A stretch of 6,529 nt of DNA, taken from positions 1-6,529 of the forward strand of contig CAYRFP010000068.1 of the NCBI GenBank assembly GCA_964423675.1, given 5' to 3'. The DNA is from RUG563 sp964423675 (lineage in GTDB: Bacteria > Bacillota > Clostridia > Christensenellales > Aristaeellaceae). Position 1 is the first letter of the stretch, and each line of letters starts with the position of its first letter. Below are positions 1-6,513 of this stretch, piece after piece. The notes beneath the pieces are model-generated. The model made no database searches and was not told the DNA's origin. It saw only the letters and a list, made by a program, of their open reading frames with translations. The position numbers were made by a program, and so were the translations under genes.

Positions 1-117
1 TTCGTTGGTGTCTCTGCCATAACGCTTATCCAGAAAATAAGCATAGCAGTTCTGGCAGCCTTCTGAACATTTGTGGCAGCCATGCCACGGGTTCCAAATT
101 TTGTCATTAAGATCCAT
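1..117 (-). CDS. DUF5131 (phage Gp37/Gp68-like) protein, N-terminus only
   Basis: The first 39 codons of a gene that continues past base 1. The peptide begins MDLNDKIWNPWHGCHKCSEG and has cysteines at 14, 17, 21 and 24. Residues 17-24 form a CxxxCxxC motif, the spacing used by radical-SAM enzymes to hold a 4Fe-4S cluster. The W-N-P-x-x-G-C opening followed by G-C-x-N-C-Y is characteristic of the DUF5131 family, formerly called phage Gp37/Gp68 family. Its biochemical role is not settled; some members occur beside a 'three-Cys-motif partner' protein. The ATG is preceded by AAAGGAG at 126-132, eight bases away, so the start is well supported. It begins 13 bases after the stop of the broken MATE reading frame, so it is probably the distal gene of the marR operon. 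The C-terminal part and any partner gene lie outside the window, so completeness cannot be judged. Confidence 0.82.
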   Translation of the reverse strand, partial: MDLNDKIWNPWHGCHKCSEGCQNCYAYFLDKRYGRDTNE

Positions 118-130
118 TGTATTTTCTCCT

Positions 131-354
131 TTATTGATTTACTTGCTGTTTGGACATCTTCTTAAATTCCATGATCCACATTACCGATGCAAACAAGAAT
201 GTGATTCCGCCTGCAATAAGTCCAGTATAGGCTGCTTCACCGATTCCCATAAATTTGGGAAGCAGAAACAGAGGAATCAGGAACAGCAGCGGGCGGAACA
301 AGGAAACGCACACTCCATTGAGCGGCTTTCCCAGTGCCGGGTTGCCTCACTCAT
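131..354 (-). pseudogene. MATE efflux transporter remnant, internally deleted and frameshifted
   Basis: Read leftwards from 346, one frame gives about 71 residues ending in TAA at 131-133. It includes ALGKPLNGVCVSLF, then a hydrophobic stretch (LLFLIPLFLLP), a glycine-rich segment, a second membrane segment (GITFLFASVMWIM) and a basic tail. This is the usual C-terminal end of a MATE transporter: the last two helices and the tail. The likely original start is the ATG at 352-354, which overlaps the marR stop in an ATGAGTGA arrangement and opens MSEAT, a plausible MATE N-terminus. That frame leaves the MATE frame within a few codons and stops near 277. The simplest reading is one internal deletion of roughly 370-380 codons, judged from a usual family length near 450, that also broke the frame. 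A GTG at 311-313 could open a 60-residue ORF, but it has no properly spaced ribosome site. No working transporter can come from this. Confidence 0.72.
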
Positions 355-781
355 GCTTTTCGCCTCGATTTGCTGTCATAATTGCATTTGCCTTTTCTGC
401 CAACTCCACCAAAGTGTGAAAGCCATCCGGACCAAGTCCATCTACCAAAGTCTCAAGCTTTCCGTTTAAGTCGTTCTTTGCCCACTCAACAAGCTCCAAT
501 CCCTTGCCAGTAGGAAGAATATAATAAGCTCGTTTATCCTGCGGGGAAGGCTCTTTGGTTATATAGCCCTTGCTTTCCAGAGAAGTAATGTGTGTTGTAA
601 TCATCTGCTTGGAAACGCCGAGCAGTTCGGCAAGTTTCACAGGCGTGTATTGCCCATCGGTTTCTGTGATGATGTTCAGCACACCCATCTCACTTGGTCG
701 GATTGGCAATCCCTTTTTTAATTCCATATAGTTTTTGGCAAATATAGAGAGTACCGCATTTGCGTGAAAAAACATATTCAT
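347..781 (-). CDS. MarR-family transcriptional regulator
   Basis: Encodes a 144-residue winged-helix DNA-binding protein, the normal size for MarR regulators, which act as dimers and commonly repress efflux or stress genes until a ligand is bound. Residues about 30-93 form the DNA-binding core: a helix around SEMGVLNII, then KLAELLGVSKQMITTHITSL as the helix-turn-helix (about 49-68), then a wing with the typical D-x-R (D82, R84) in SPQDKRAYYILP. The flanking N- and C-terminal helices would make the dimer interface. The start at 781 follows GGAGGT at 793-798 with an 11-base spacing; a second ATG two codons in is possible. The stop overlaps the ATG of the former MATE gene by eight bases, so regulator and pump were translationally coupled. 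The palindrome at 804-823 implies autorepression. Its pump target in this operon is destroyed, so today it may govern only itself and the DUF5131 gene, or targets elsewhere. The ligand is unknown. Confidence 0.93.
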   Translation of the reverse strand: MNMFFHANAVLSIFAKNYMELKKGLPIRPSEMGVLNIITETDGQYTPVKLAELLGVSKQMITTHITSLESKGYITKEPSPQDKRAYYILPTGKGLELVEWAKNDLNGKLETLVDGLGPDGFHTLVELAEKANAIMTANRGEKHE

Positions 782-803
782 CCTTGGACACCACCTCCGA
801 AAG

Positions 804-823
804 TAGTCAATATGAGTTGACTA
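804..823 (-). promoter_or_regulatory. Palindromic operator of the marR operon
   Basis: A perfect 7-base inverted repeat, TAGTCAA - 6 bases - TTGACTA, 20 bases in all. That is the half-site spacing and total length usual for MarR dimers. It begins one base downstream of the -10 box, so it covers the predicted transcription start, and bound repressor would block RNA polymerase. The likely ligand is the MarR encoded just downstream; this is inferred from position and symmetry. Confidence 0.8.
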
Positions 824-824
824 T

Positions 825-853
825 ATTATAGTACACATACAGTAACTTGTCAA
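825..853 (-). promoter_or_regulatory. Consensus sigma-A promoter of the marR operon
   Basis: On the minus strand TTGACA (848-853) and TATAAT (825-830) are separated by exactly 17 bases, a perfect match to the housekeeping consensus. The predicted start falls near 817-819, inside the operator palindrome. Such a strong core promoter needs a repressor to be controllable, which fits the MarR operator. Confidence 0.9.
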
Positions 854-946
854 TGGGAATCAAAGAAAAGTTATCCTCCTTTTCTTAATTTGGGACGGAA
901 AAAACGCCGTTGACTTTTTGCAAAATCTACGGTGTGGGCGTATGTG

Positions 947-980
947 AAAAGGGATGCTACCTTGCGGCAACATCCCTTTT
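947..980 (-). terminator. Strong hairpin, probable (bidirectional) terminator
   Basis: AAAAGGGATG (947-956) and CATCCCTTTT (971-980) pair perfectly over 10 bases around a 14-base loop that holds a small TTG-CGG-CAA inner hairpin. Because the stem ends in A4/T4, either strand gives a GC stem followed by a short U run. For the minus strand it would stop read-through from the MATE gene (1106-2488) into marR, about 125 bases after the MATE stop. The U run is short, so this could instead be an mRNA 3' end stabiliser. Confidence 0.65.
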
Positions 981-1070
981 GTTGCTTTGTCTTTTGATTT
1001 CTGAGTTAACCTGTTTGCCCACTGCCCTTTAAAACGTTGATTTTACTGGGGTTTTGCTTGTTTTTATGTC

Positions 1071-1092
1071 AAAGGGGCGTTCGCCCGTCTTT
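1071..1092 (-). terminator. Weak terminator-like hairpin after the MATE stop
   Basis: Thirteen bases past the MATE stop the minus strand reads AAAG-AC-GGGC-GAAC-GCCC-CTTT. This is two 4-base-pair stem segments separated by a 2-base bulge, with a 4-base loop. The T tract is only three bases and belongs to the stem, so it may not terminate alone and may work with the stronger hairpin at 947-980. Confidence 0.35.
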
Positions 1093-1105
1093 ATTACTCC
1101 GCCGA

Positions 1106-2488
1106 TTATTCCTTCGCCTGCGCATCCTCGGCCAAAATCCGCTGGGTGACGCGGCGTTTTGTGATAAGATAGCAGACGCTATGAATCGCTCCGGTGATCG
1201 CCCAAGAAAGCGGCCAGCAAAGATAAAGCACGTCCAGGGTTCGGTTCAGGGGGAACACCGTGTAAATCCAGACGATGCGGAAGCCGCACACGCCCAGAAG
1301 CGTCACAATCATCGGCAGCAGCGAATTGCCCAAGCCGCGCAGGCCGCCCACCAGCACGTTCATCACACCCAACAGGAAATAAGGCGGCGCCATCACCGCC
1401 AAGCGCTCCGCGCCCATGCGGATTACTTCTGTATCCGGGCTGTAAACGCTGAGAATCTCCGTGGAAAAAAGCAAATATAATCCGCCCATGCTCAGGCCAA
1501 CCGCAGACACCGTTCCCAGGCAGCACCACATAATCCGTTTAATCCGCTGGGGCTTGCGTGCGCCCACGTTCTGGCTCACGAAGGTCAGCGCGGCCTGATA
1601 AAGCGAGTCCATAGCCGTGGAGATAAAGCCCTCCAGATTGGACGCGGCACCGCTTCCTGCCATGGCCACGGAGCCAAAGCTGTTGATCGAGGACTGAATA
1701 ATCATATTGGAGACGGAAAAAACGGAGCCTTGAATGCCGGCAGGCAGGCCAATCCGAATCACTTCCAGCAGCCGATCCTTATAAATATGAATTTTCTTAG
1801 GCACCAACCGAATCGCACCATCCACGCGCACCAGGCAACCAATCACCAGCACGCAGGAAACCACCTGGGACGTAACCGTCGCAATTGCCACGCCTTCCAC
1901 TCCCATATGGAAAACCATTACCAGTACCACGTTCAGAACCACATTAATCAGTCCGGCAATGGTCAAAAAATAGAGCGGACGCTTGGTATCGCCAATGGCG
2001 CGCAAAATGGCCGCGCCGAAATTATACAGCATACTAAAAACGGAGCCAATAAAATAAATTTTCAAATATAGCGTGGATAAATCCAGCACATCCTCCGGCG
2101 AATCCATCAGTACCAGCAGCGGCCGGCTGGCGAAAAGGCCGATGAGCATCACCGCCACGCCGCCCAGCACCGCCAAGGCAATGGATGTATGCACCGTGCG
2201 GCTCACCTCTTCCTGCTTGCCCGCGCCAATGCTCTTGGCTACCGATACGCTTGCGCCCAGTGATAAACCAACAAATACATTTACAATCAGATTAATAAGC
2301 GGGCCCGCATTGCTGACAGCAGCCAGTGCCTGTGGCCCCACAAACTGCCCCACCACCATCACATCTGCTGCATTATAAAGCAGTTGGAGAATGCCAGTTA
2401 GCATCAAAGGCAGAGAGAAGCGCAGAATTTTGCCCAACACCGGGCCTTCGGTCATGTTCATTTCGTACTTTTTTGCCGCTTTTGCCAT
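1106..2488 (-). CDS. MATE-family multidrug/cation efflux transporter
   Basis: Encodes a 460-residue integral membrane protein, full length for the MATE family, which exports drugs or other cationic compounds using a Na+ or H+ gradient. About twelve hydrophobic segments are visible, near residues 23-45, 62-84, 100-120, 140-160, 172-195, 200-220, 243-265, 285-305, 318-342, 364-384, 392-412 and 420-442. Family signatures include EMNMTEGPVLGKILRFSLPL, then LQLLYNAADVMVVGQFVG in helix 1, ALAAVSNAGP, and the repeat-half counterpart LRGLGNSLLPMIVTLLGV. The two six-helix halves both appear complete. The ATG is preceded by AAGGAGG (2496-2502) with a 7-base spacing, fixing the start. It is monocistronic, divergent from the GH13-recG block, and has its own promoter and an inverted repeat in the 5' leader. 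The substrate cannot be read from sequence. It is a second, intact MATE beside the broken one at 131-354. Confidence 0.95.
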   Translation of the reverse strand: MAKAAKKYEMNMTEGPVLGKILRFSLPLMLTGILQLLYNAADVMVVGQFVGPQALAAVSNAGPLINLIVNVFVGLSLGASVSVAKSIGAGKQEEVSRTVHTSIALAVLGGVAVMLIGLFASRPLLVLMDSPEDVLDLSTLYLKIYFIGSVFSMLYNFGAAILRAIGDTKRPLYFLTIAGLINVVLNVVLVMVFHMGVEGVAIATVTSQVVSCVLVIGCLVRVDGAIRLVPKKIHIYKDRLLEVIRIGLPAGIQGSVFSVSNMIIQSSINSFGSVAMAGSGAASNLEGFISTAMDSLYQAALTFVSQNVGARKPQRIKRIMWCCLGTVSAVGLSMGGLYLLFSTEILSVYSPDTEVIRMGAERLAVMAPPYFLLGVMNVLVGGLRGLGNSLLPMIVTLLGVCGFRIVWIYTVFPLNRTLDVLYLCWPLSWAITGAIHSVCYLITKRRVTQRILAEDAQAKE

Positions 2489-2501
2489 TGTTTTTCCTCC
2501 T

Positions 2502-2519
2502 TATGCGCAAATGCGCATA
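2502..2519 (-). promoter_or_regulatory. Inverted repeat in the MATE leader, candidate operator or RNA hairpin
   Basis: A perfect 7-base inverted repeat, TATGCGC - 4 bases - GCGCATA. It lies between the -10 box and the ribosome site and overlaps the first bases of AAGGAGG. The predicted transcription start is near 2519, so the repeat is either a DNA operator on the start site or a hairpin at the very 5' end of the mRNA that could mask the ribosome site. It does not resemble the marR operator, so a different regulator is expected. Confidence 0.6.
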
Positions 2520-2525
2520 CAAAGC

Positions 2526-2554
2526 AGTTTAACGCCTGTGCAAAGGAATGTCAA
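2526..2554 (-). promoter_or_regulatory. Sigma-A promoter of the MATE gene
   Basis: On the minus strand TTGACA (2549-2554) and TAAACT (2526-2531) are spaced by 17 bases. The -35 is perfect and the -10 is a good match. The predicted start is about 30 bases upstream of the ATG, within the edge of the inverted repeat. Confidence 0.82.
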
Positions 2555-2639
2555 GCGGAAAACCAGAAATGTTCATCTGAAATACAACCGCCGCGTTTAC
2601 GCCCTTGGAAGGTTTCCACTTTTCATTTTGTCGCCGCTA

Positions 2640-2648
2640 TGCTATAAT
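2640..2648 (+). promoter_or_regulatory. Extended -10 promoter of the GH13-recG block
   Basis: TGC-TATAAT is a perfect -10 with the extended TGn element. The -35 region around 2620-2626 (TTTTCAT) is poor, which the extended -10 can compensate for. It lies about 35 bases ahead of the GH13 ATG, and the ribosome site AAGGAA is at 2669-2674. It is back to back with the MATE promoter, with about 65 bases between the two -35 regions. Confidence 0.65.
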
Positions 2649-2683
2649 AATCTGCGTAATCATTTTGTAAGGAAAGAACAGGC

Positions 2684-4441
2684 ATGCATCTTTATCATAA
2701 TTCCCAGAATCCTCTTTGCCGCCAGCCACAGGGCGCAGCGGCCTGCCTGGAAAAAGTGACGCTGCGCTTGCGCACGGACACTGGGCTGCAAAGCGCGCTG
2801 GTTCGTTTTTATGATGGCAGCGAAAAATGGTTTCCCATGGAAAAGGACGGCGAGGGCTGGTTCTCTGCCGTGATTCCCATGCCCAAAATTCCGATTCTGT
2901 GCTGGTATGATTTCCGGGTAGCAGATGCGGACGGCCAGATCGTTGCCTACGGTGCCCCAGAGGACGGCATGGGCGGCGAAGGCCAACCCTCCTCGTCTCC
3001 CCGGGCTTGGCAAATCACCGTTTACGATCCCGCCTTTCAAACGCCCGATTGGATGCGCACGGGGATTATGTATCAAATTTTCCCAGATCGCTTCTGCAAA
3101 AGCGATCAGTCGCATCCCCGGCGTGCAGACGCTTTCTATCATGAAAATTGGCAGGACACGCCGCTTTTAATGCCCGAGGGCGAAGACGATAACTGCGCCC
3201 GGGATTTTTTCGGCGGCTATCTAAAGGTCATTTTTCAAAAGCTTCCATAATTAAAGAAGCTGGGCGTAACCGTTCTGTATCTGAACCCCATTTTTATGGC
3301 ACGCTCCAATCATCGATATGATACCGCCGATTATCGCCAGATTGATCCGCTACTGGGTGATGCGGACGATTTTTCCGCGCTTTGCCAGGCCGCGCAGGCG
3401 CAGGGAATACGGCTAGTGCTGGACGGCGTATTCAGCCACACCGGTGAGGATAGCGTATATTTCAATCGCGTTGGCCGCTTCCCTTCTCTGGGCGCGTGTC
3501 AGTCCCCGCAGTCTCCCTATTATCCCTGGTATACCTTCACCCGGTATCCGGATCGGTACAAATGCTGGTGGAATTTTCACACGCTTCCTGAAATCAACAA
3601 AAACGCTCCTTCTTATCGCCGCTTTATTCTAGGCAATGACGGCGTTGCGCGGGAATGGCTGCGCCAGGGTGCGGCGGGATGGCGACTGGACGTGGCAGAC
3701 GAACTGCCCATGGACTTTCTGCGTTTGCTGCGGGCCGCAGTGAAGGAAGAAAACCCGGACGCATTGCTTCTTGGCGAAGTCTGGGAGGATGCCAGCCATA
3801 AAGAGGCCTATGGCGAAATGCGCTGCTATTGCCAGGGCGATACGCTGGATAGCGTGATGAACTATCCACTGCGCGCAGCGGCCATTGATTTCCTCACCGA
3901 AAAAACCAATGCTGCGGATCTGTGCCGTTTAATTCGCAGTCAGCAGGAGAATTATCCTGTACCGTTTTATTATTCCCTGATGAATTTGGCGGGCAGCCAT
4001 GACCGCCCACGGATTATTAACGTGCTCTGCGACCAGGACGGCGAAGCCCTTCCCCCGTCTCAGCGCGGCAAAATGCAGCTTACGGCGGCTGAATATGCCC
4101 TGGGGAAAAAACGTTTTCTGCAATTGCTGCGGCTTTTATGTGCCCTGCCCGGGATTCCTTGTATTTATTATGGTGATGAGGCCGGAATGCAGGGTGGGGC
4201 CGACCCCTTCTGCCGGGGGACCTTCCCCTGGGGCCGGGAAGATCAGGAACTGCAAGAACAGGTGCAGGCGCTCTTGCTGCAAAGGCGTCAAAGCCCAGCG
4301 CTGCAAACCGGTTCCCTGCAAATTGAAGCGCTGGATAAAAATGCGCTGCGCATTATCCGCCGCATCGAGAACGGAAAGGACGTGTTCGGTCAGCCCGCCC
4401 TGAATGAGCAGATCGAAATCGTCATTGATCGAAAGCTATGA
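2684..4441 (+). pseudogene. GH13 maltodextrin hydrolase (neopullulanase/cyclomaltodextrinase type), in-frame stop
   Basis: A 585-position reading frame interrupted by a single in-frame TAA at 3248-3250 (position 189). No signal peptide is present, so the product would be a cytoplasmic alpha-glucan hydrolase. Residues about 1-115 form a beta-rich N-terminal domain of the kind found in neopullulanases; YQIFPDRF at 130-137 opens the GH13 barrel. After the stop, every catalytic region is present: DGVFSHTG (D247), the nucleophile motif GWRLDVADE (D336), the acid/base motif LLLGEVWED (E365) and GSHDRPRI (D440). The TAA sits in LP-stop-LKKLGVTVLYLNPIF, where relatives have Tyr; the frame is unchanged across it. 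Neighbouring residues Y179, V182 and F184 also depart from the usual GG-D/N-LKGI-I pattern. The C-terminal domain after PWG (515-517) is short, about 68 residues. ATG at 2684 has AAGGAA nine bases upstream. A restart at the ATG of position 205 has no ribosome site and would lack the first part of the barrel. Pseudogene versus sequence error is unresolved. Confidence 0.85.
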
Positions 4442-6441
4442 TGGATTTAAGCGCCCTCAAGGGGCTGGGCAAAGCGCGATTGGAAGCGCTGGAAAAAGCA
4501 GGCGTGCGTACTATGACCGACCTGCTTTTAACGCTTCCCATCCGCTATCAGGACACCGAAACCCTCACGCCTCTTTCAGATGCAGTACCGGGGAAGGAAA
4601 TCTGCGTACGGGGCTATCCAAAGGCCGCGCCCCGGCTTAGCCGCTTCCATGGCATGACCTCCGTCACCCTGCATATTTGCGATGAAACCGGAACGCTGAC
4701 GGTAGTCTGGTTTAATCAGCCCTGGCTGCAAAAGCAAATAAACGCCGAGCAGGAATTAACATTATATGGCCGAATCGACCGGGACAAGCAGGGCAGGATT
4801 CGAATGGTTTCCCCAAGACAAGTACAGGAGCGGGGTATTTTGCCCGTATATCGCGCTATCGGCGGCATTCCGCCTAAAACCATGCGGACGCTGATGCGTC
4901 AGGCGCTGGATCAATTGGAAGACTGCTGTCCGGAAACACTGCCGGATTCCTTGCGCATTCGTCACGGACTTTGCGAACGAAACTTTGCCCTGCGTCAGGC
5001 CCATTTCCCGGAAAGCAAAGAAAATCTTGCGCTGGCCTTGCGGCGCATTTCTTTTGAAGGTATGCTGCTCTATCAAGCAGCGGCGGCTTCTCTGCGAGGG
5101 GATCGCACCAAAGGAACGTCCATCGCCGTTTCTGAAGCAGCCTGCGATCATTATTGGCGTTCCCTGCCCTTTCCGCCCACCGGGGCACAGCGGCGGGTAT
5201 TGACCGAGATCGCCGACGATTTATCCGCGCCCTATGCCATGGGCCGCCTGGTTCAGGGCGATGTGGGTTGCGGCAAAACAGCGCTGGCCTTCGGTGCAAT
5301 CGCATTAGCTGCACAGGCCGGATTTCAAAGTGCGCTCATGGCTCCTACGGAAATTCTGGCCCGCCAGCATCTGGAAAGCGCGCGCAAGATTCTGGAGCCT
5401 CTGGGCATTCGCTGCGGCCTGCTGCTGGGCGGCATGAAGACCAGAGAGCGGCGGGAAGCGCTGGAACAGATTTCCTCCGGGAGCTGGCAGGCCGTAATCG
5501 GCACCCACGCGCTGATTTCGGAAAACGTGGCCTATCGACATTTGGGGCTGGTTATCACGGATGAACAGCATCGTTTCGGCGTACGGCAACGGCGCATGCT
5601 GGCGCGAAAAGCGGAGCAGGCGCCCAATGAACTGGTTTTGTCTGCCACTCCCATTCCCCGTTCTCTAGCGCTGGTTTTATATGGGGATCTGGATTTGTCT
5701 GTAGTGGACGAGTTGCCGCCCGGGCGCACGCCGGTTAAAACACGAATTGTTCCTGAAGAAAAGCGAACGGGGCTCTACGATTTTATTCGCCATCAGGCCG
5801 CGGCAGGGCAGCAAACGTATATCGTCTGCCCGCTGGTAGAAGAAAACGAACAGATTGATGCTCACAGCGCCCAGGAAATGTACGCCGAACTCTGTACTGG
5901 CTCGCTGGCCGATTTACGCGTAGGGCTGACCTATGGCGATCAGGATGCAGAAGAAAAAGTGGCAGTGATCAACAGTTTTTCCGCCGGACGGCTGGATGTG
6001 CTGGTTGCCACCACGGTGATCGAGGTGGGGGTCAACGTGCCGTCCGCCACAGTGATGGTAATCGAAAACGCTGATCGCTTCGGCCTGTCCCAGCTGCATC
6101 AGCTACGGGGACGTGTGGGGCGGGGGGCAACAGAAAGCTGGTGCTTCCTCATGGCTGCGCCCAATGAACGGCTGAAAACCCTGTGTGAAACCAACGACGG
6201 CTTCAAAATCGCCCAAAAGGATCTGGAGATGCGCGGACCCGGCGATTTTCTGGGCACTCGGCAGCACGGCGACACCCTGTTGCCCGGTATGGCGCTAGGA
6301 GCGGACATGGCCATGCTGGAAGAAACGACGGCATGTCTGAAAAAAATCCGTTCCTCCGGTTATGAGGACGAATGGAAAATCGTGCAAAAAAGTGCCCGTG
6401 CCGCTTTCGCTCAGGCAATCAACGAAGTGGCCATGAACTAA
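4438..6441 (+). CDS. recG: ATP-dependent DNA helicase RecG
   Basis: Encodes 667 residues, close to the usual RecG length. RecG is a cytoplasmic branched-DNA translocase that remodels stalled replication forks and Holliday junctions. The N-terminal part holds a helix-hairpin-like LKGLGKARLEAL and the OB-fold wedge domain (about 50-150). Helicase motifs follow in order: Walker A GDVGCGKT (274-281), APTEILARQ (302-310), DEQH box (375-378), SATPIPR (402-408), TTVIEVGVNVP (525-535), QLRGRVGRG (555-563) and the translocation segment DGFKIAQKDLEMRGPGDFLG (587-606). At 496-502 it reads VGLTYGD where relatives usually have an L-H-G segment. The start is ATGATG. The first ATG overlaps the GH13 stop as ATGA, the second gives the common MDL start. 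No good ribosome site precedes either, so translation is probably coupled to the GH13 frame. Coding integrity looks complete; the stop is TAA. Confidence 0.97.
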   Translation: MMDLSALKGLGKARLEALEKAGVRTMTDLLLTLPIRYQDTETLTPLSDAVPGKEICVRGYPKAAPRLSRFHGMTSVTLHICDETGTLTVVWFNQPWLQKQINAEQELTLYGRIDRDKQGRIRMVSPRQVQERGILPVYRAIGGIPPKTMRTLMRQALDQLEDCCPETLPDSLRIRHGLCERNFALRQAHFPESKENLALALRRISFEGMLLYQAAAASLRGDRTKGTSIAVSEAACDHYWRSLPFPPTGAQRRVLTEIADDLSAPYAMGRLVQGDVGCGKTALAFGAIALAAQAGFQSALMAPTEILARQHLESARKILEPLGIRCGLLLGGMKTRERREALEQISSGSWQAVIGTHALISENVAYRHLGLVITDEQHRFGVRQRRMLARKAEQAPNELVLSATPIPRSLALVLYGDLDLSVVDELPPGRTPVKTRIVPEEKRTGLYDFIRHQAAAGQQTYIVCPLVEENEQIDAHSAQEMYAELCTGSLADLRVGLTYGDQDAEEKVAVINSFSAGRLDVLVATTVIEVGVNVPSATVMVIENADRFGLSQLHQLRGRVGRGATESWCFLMAAPNERLKTLCETNDGFKIAQKDLEMRGPGDFLGTRQHGDTLLPGMALGADMAMLEETTACLKKIRSSGYEDEWKIVQKSARAAFAQAINEVAMN

Positions 6442-6488
6442 ATAGGGAAAAGCAAAAGGAAAGCCCAATTTGGGGCGTTCACTTAGGG

Positions 6489-6513
6489 ATTATTGAAAAC
6501 GACGATAATTTTT
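6489..6513 (+). terminator. Weak AT-rich hairpin with T run after recG
   Basis: ATTATTG (6489-6495) can pair with CGATAAT (6503-6509), including one G-U pair, around a 7-base loop; T's continue to 6513. It lies about 48 bases after the recG stop, in the right place for a terminator, but the stem is AT-rich and would be unstable. A further 5-base repeat TTGAG/CTCAA (6512-6528) sits at the window edge. No gene start is seen in 6442-6529. Confidence 0.25.

Larger units (their letters stand above)
854..1105. other. Intergenic stretch between marR promoter and MATE gene
   Basis: With the marR control region this makes a gene-free span of about 324 bases (782-1105). It holds two hairpins listed separately (947-980 and 1071-1092) and a 10-base palindrome TTTTGCAAAA at 916-925. 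I find no supported coding sequence: short frames here lack ribosome sites and recognisable peptides. A lone TTGACT at 910-915 has no matching -10. This is also where composition shifts from AT-richer on the left to GC-richer on the right, so it may contain the edge of an acquired segment, but no direct repeats or integrase are visible. Confidence 0.5.

Noticed and set aside
131..313. Independent 60-residue membrane protein from a GTG start
   Set aside because: The GGAG lies directly against the GTG, too close to serve as a ribosome site, and the peptide matches the end of a MATE transporter, so a remnant is the better reading.
71..469. 132-residue plus-strand reading frame
   Set aside because: It runs antisense across the DUF5131 start, MATE remnant and marR, with no ribosome site and a low-complexity peptide.
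910..938. Plus-strand promoter beginning at TTGACT
   Set aside because: Seventeen bases on there is only TGTGGG, no -10 box, and no gene follows on that strand.
1037..1480. 147-residue plus-strand reading frame rich in Arg and His
   Set aside because: It is antisense to the well-supported MATE gene, has no ribosome site and no recognisable domain.
3248..3250. Programmed stop-codon recoding or read-through in the GH13 gene
   Set aside because: TAA is not a known selenocysteine or pyrrolysine codon, TAA is the normal stop of the MATE and recG genes here, and there is no evident downstream stimulatory structure.
3240..3300. Frameshift splitting the GH13 gene
   Set aside because: Both halves are in the same frame and the conserved peptide continues directly after the TAA without gain or loss of bases.
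4762..5314. Minus-strand frames of 129 and 146 residues within recG
   Set aside because: They are shadows of the recG coding sequence, without start signals or recognisable motifs.
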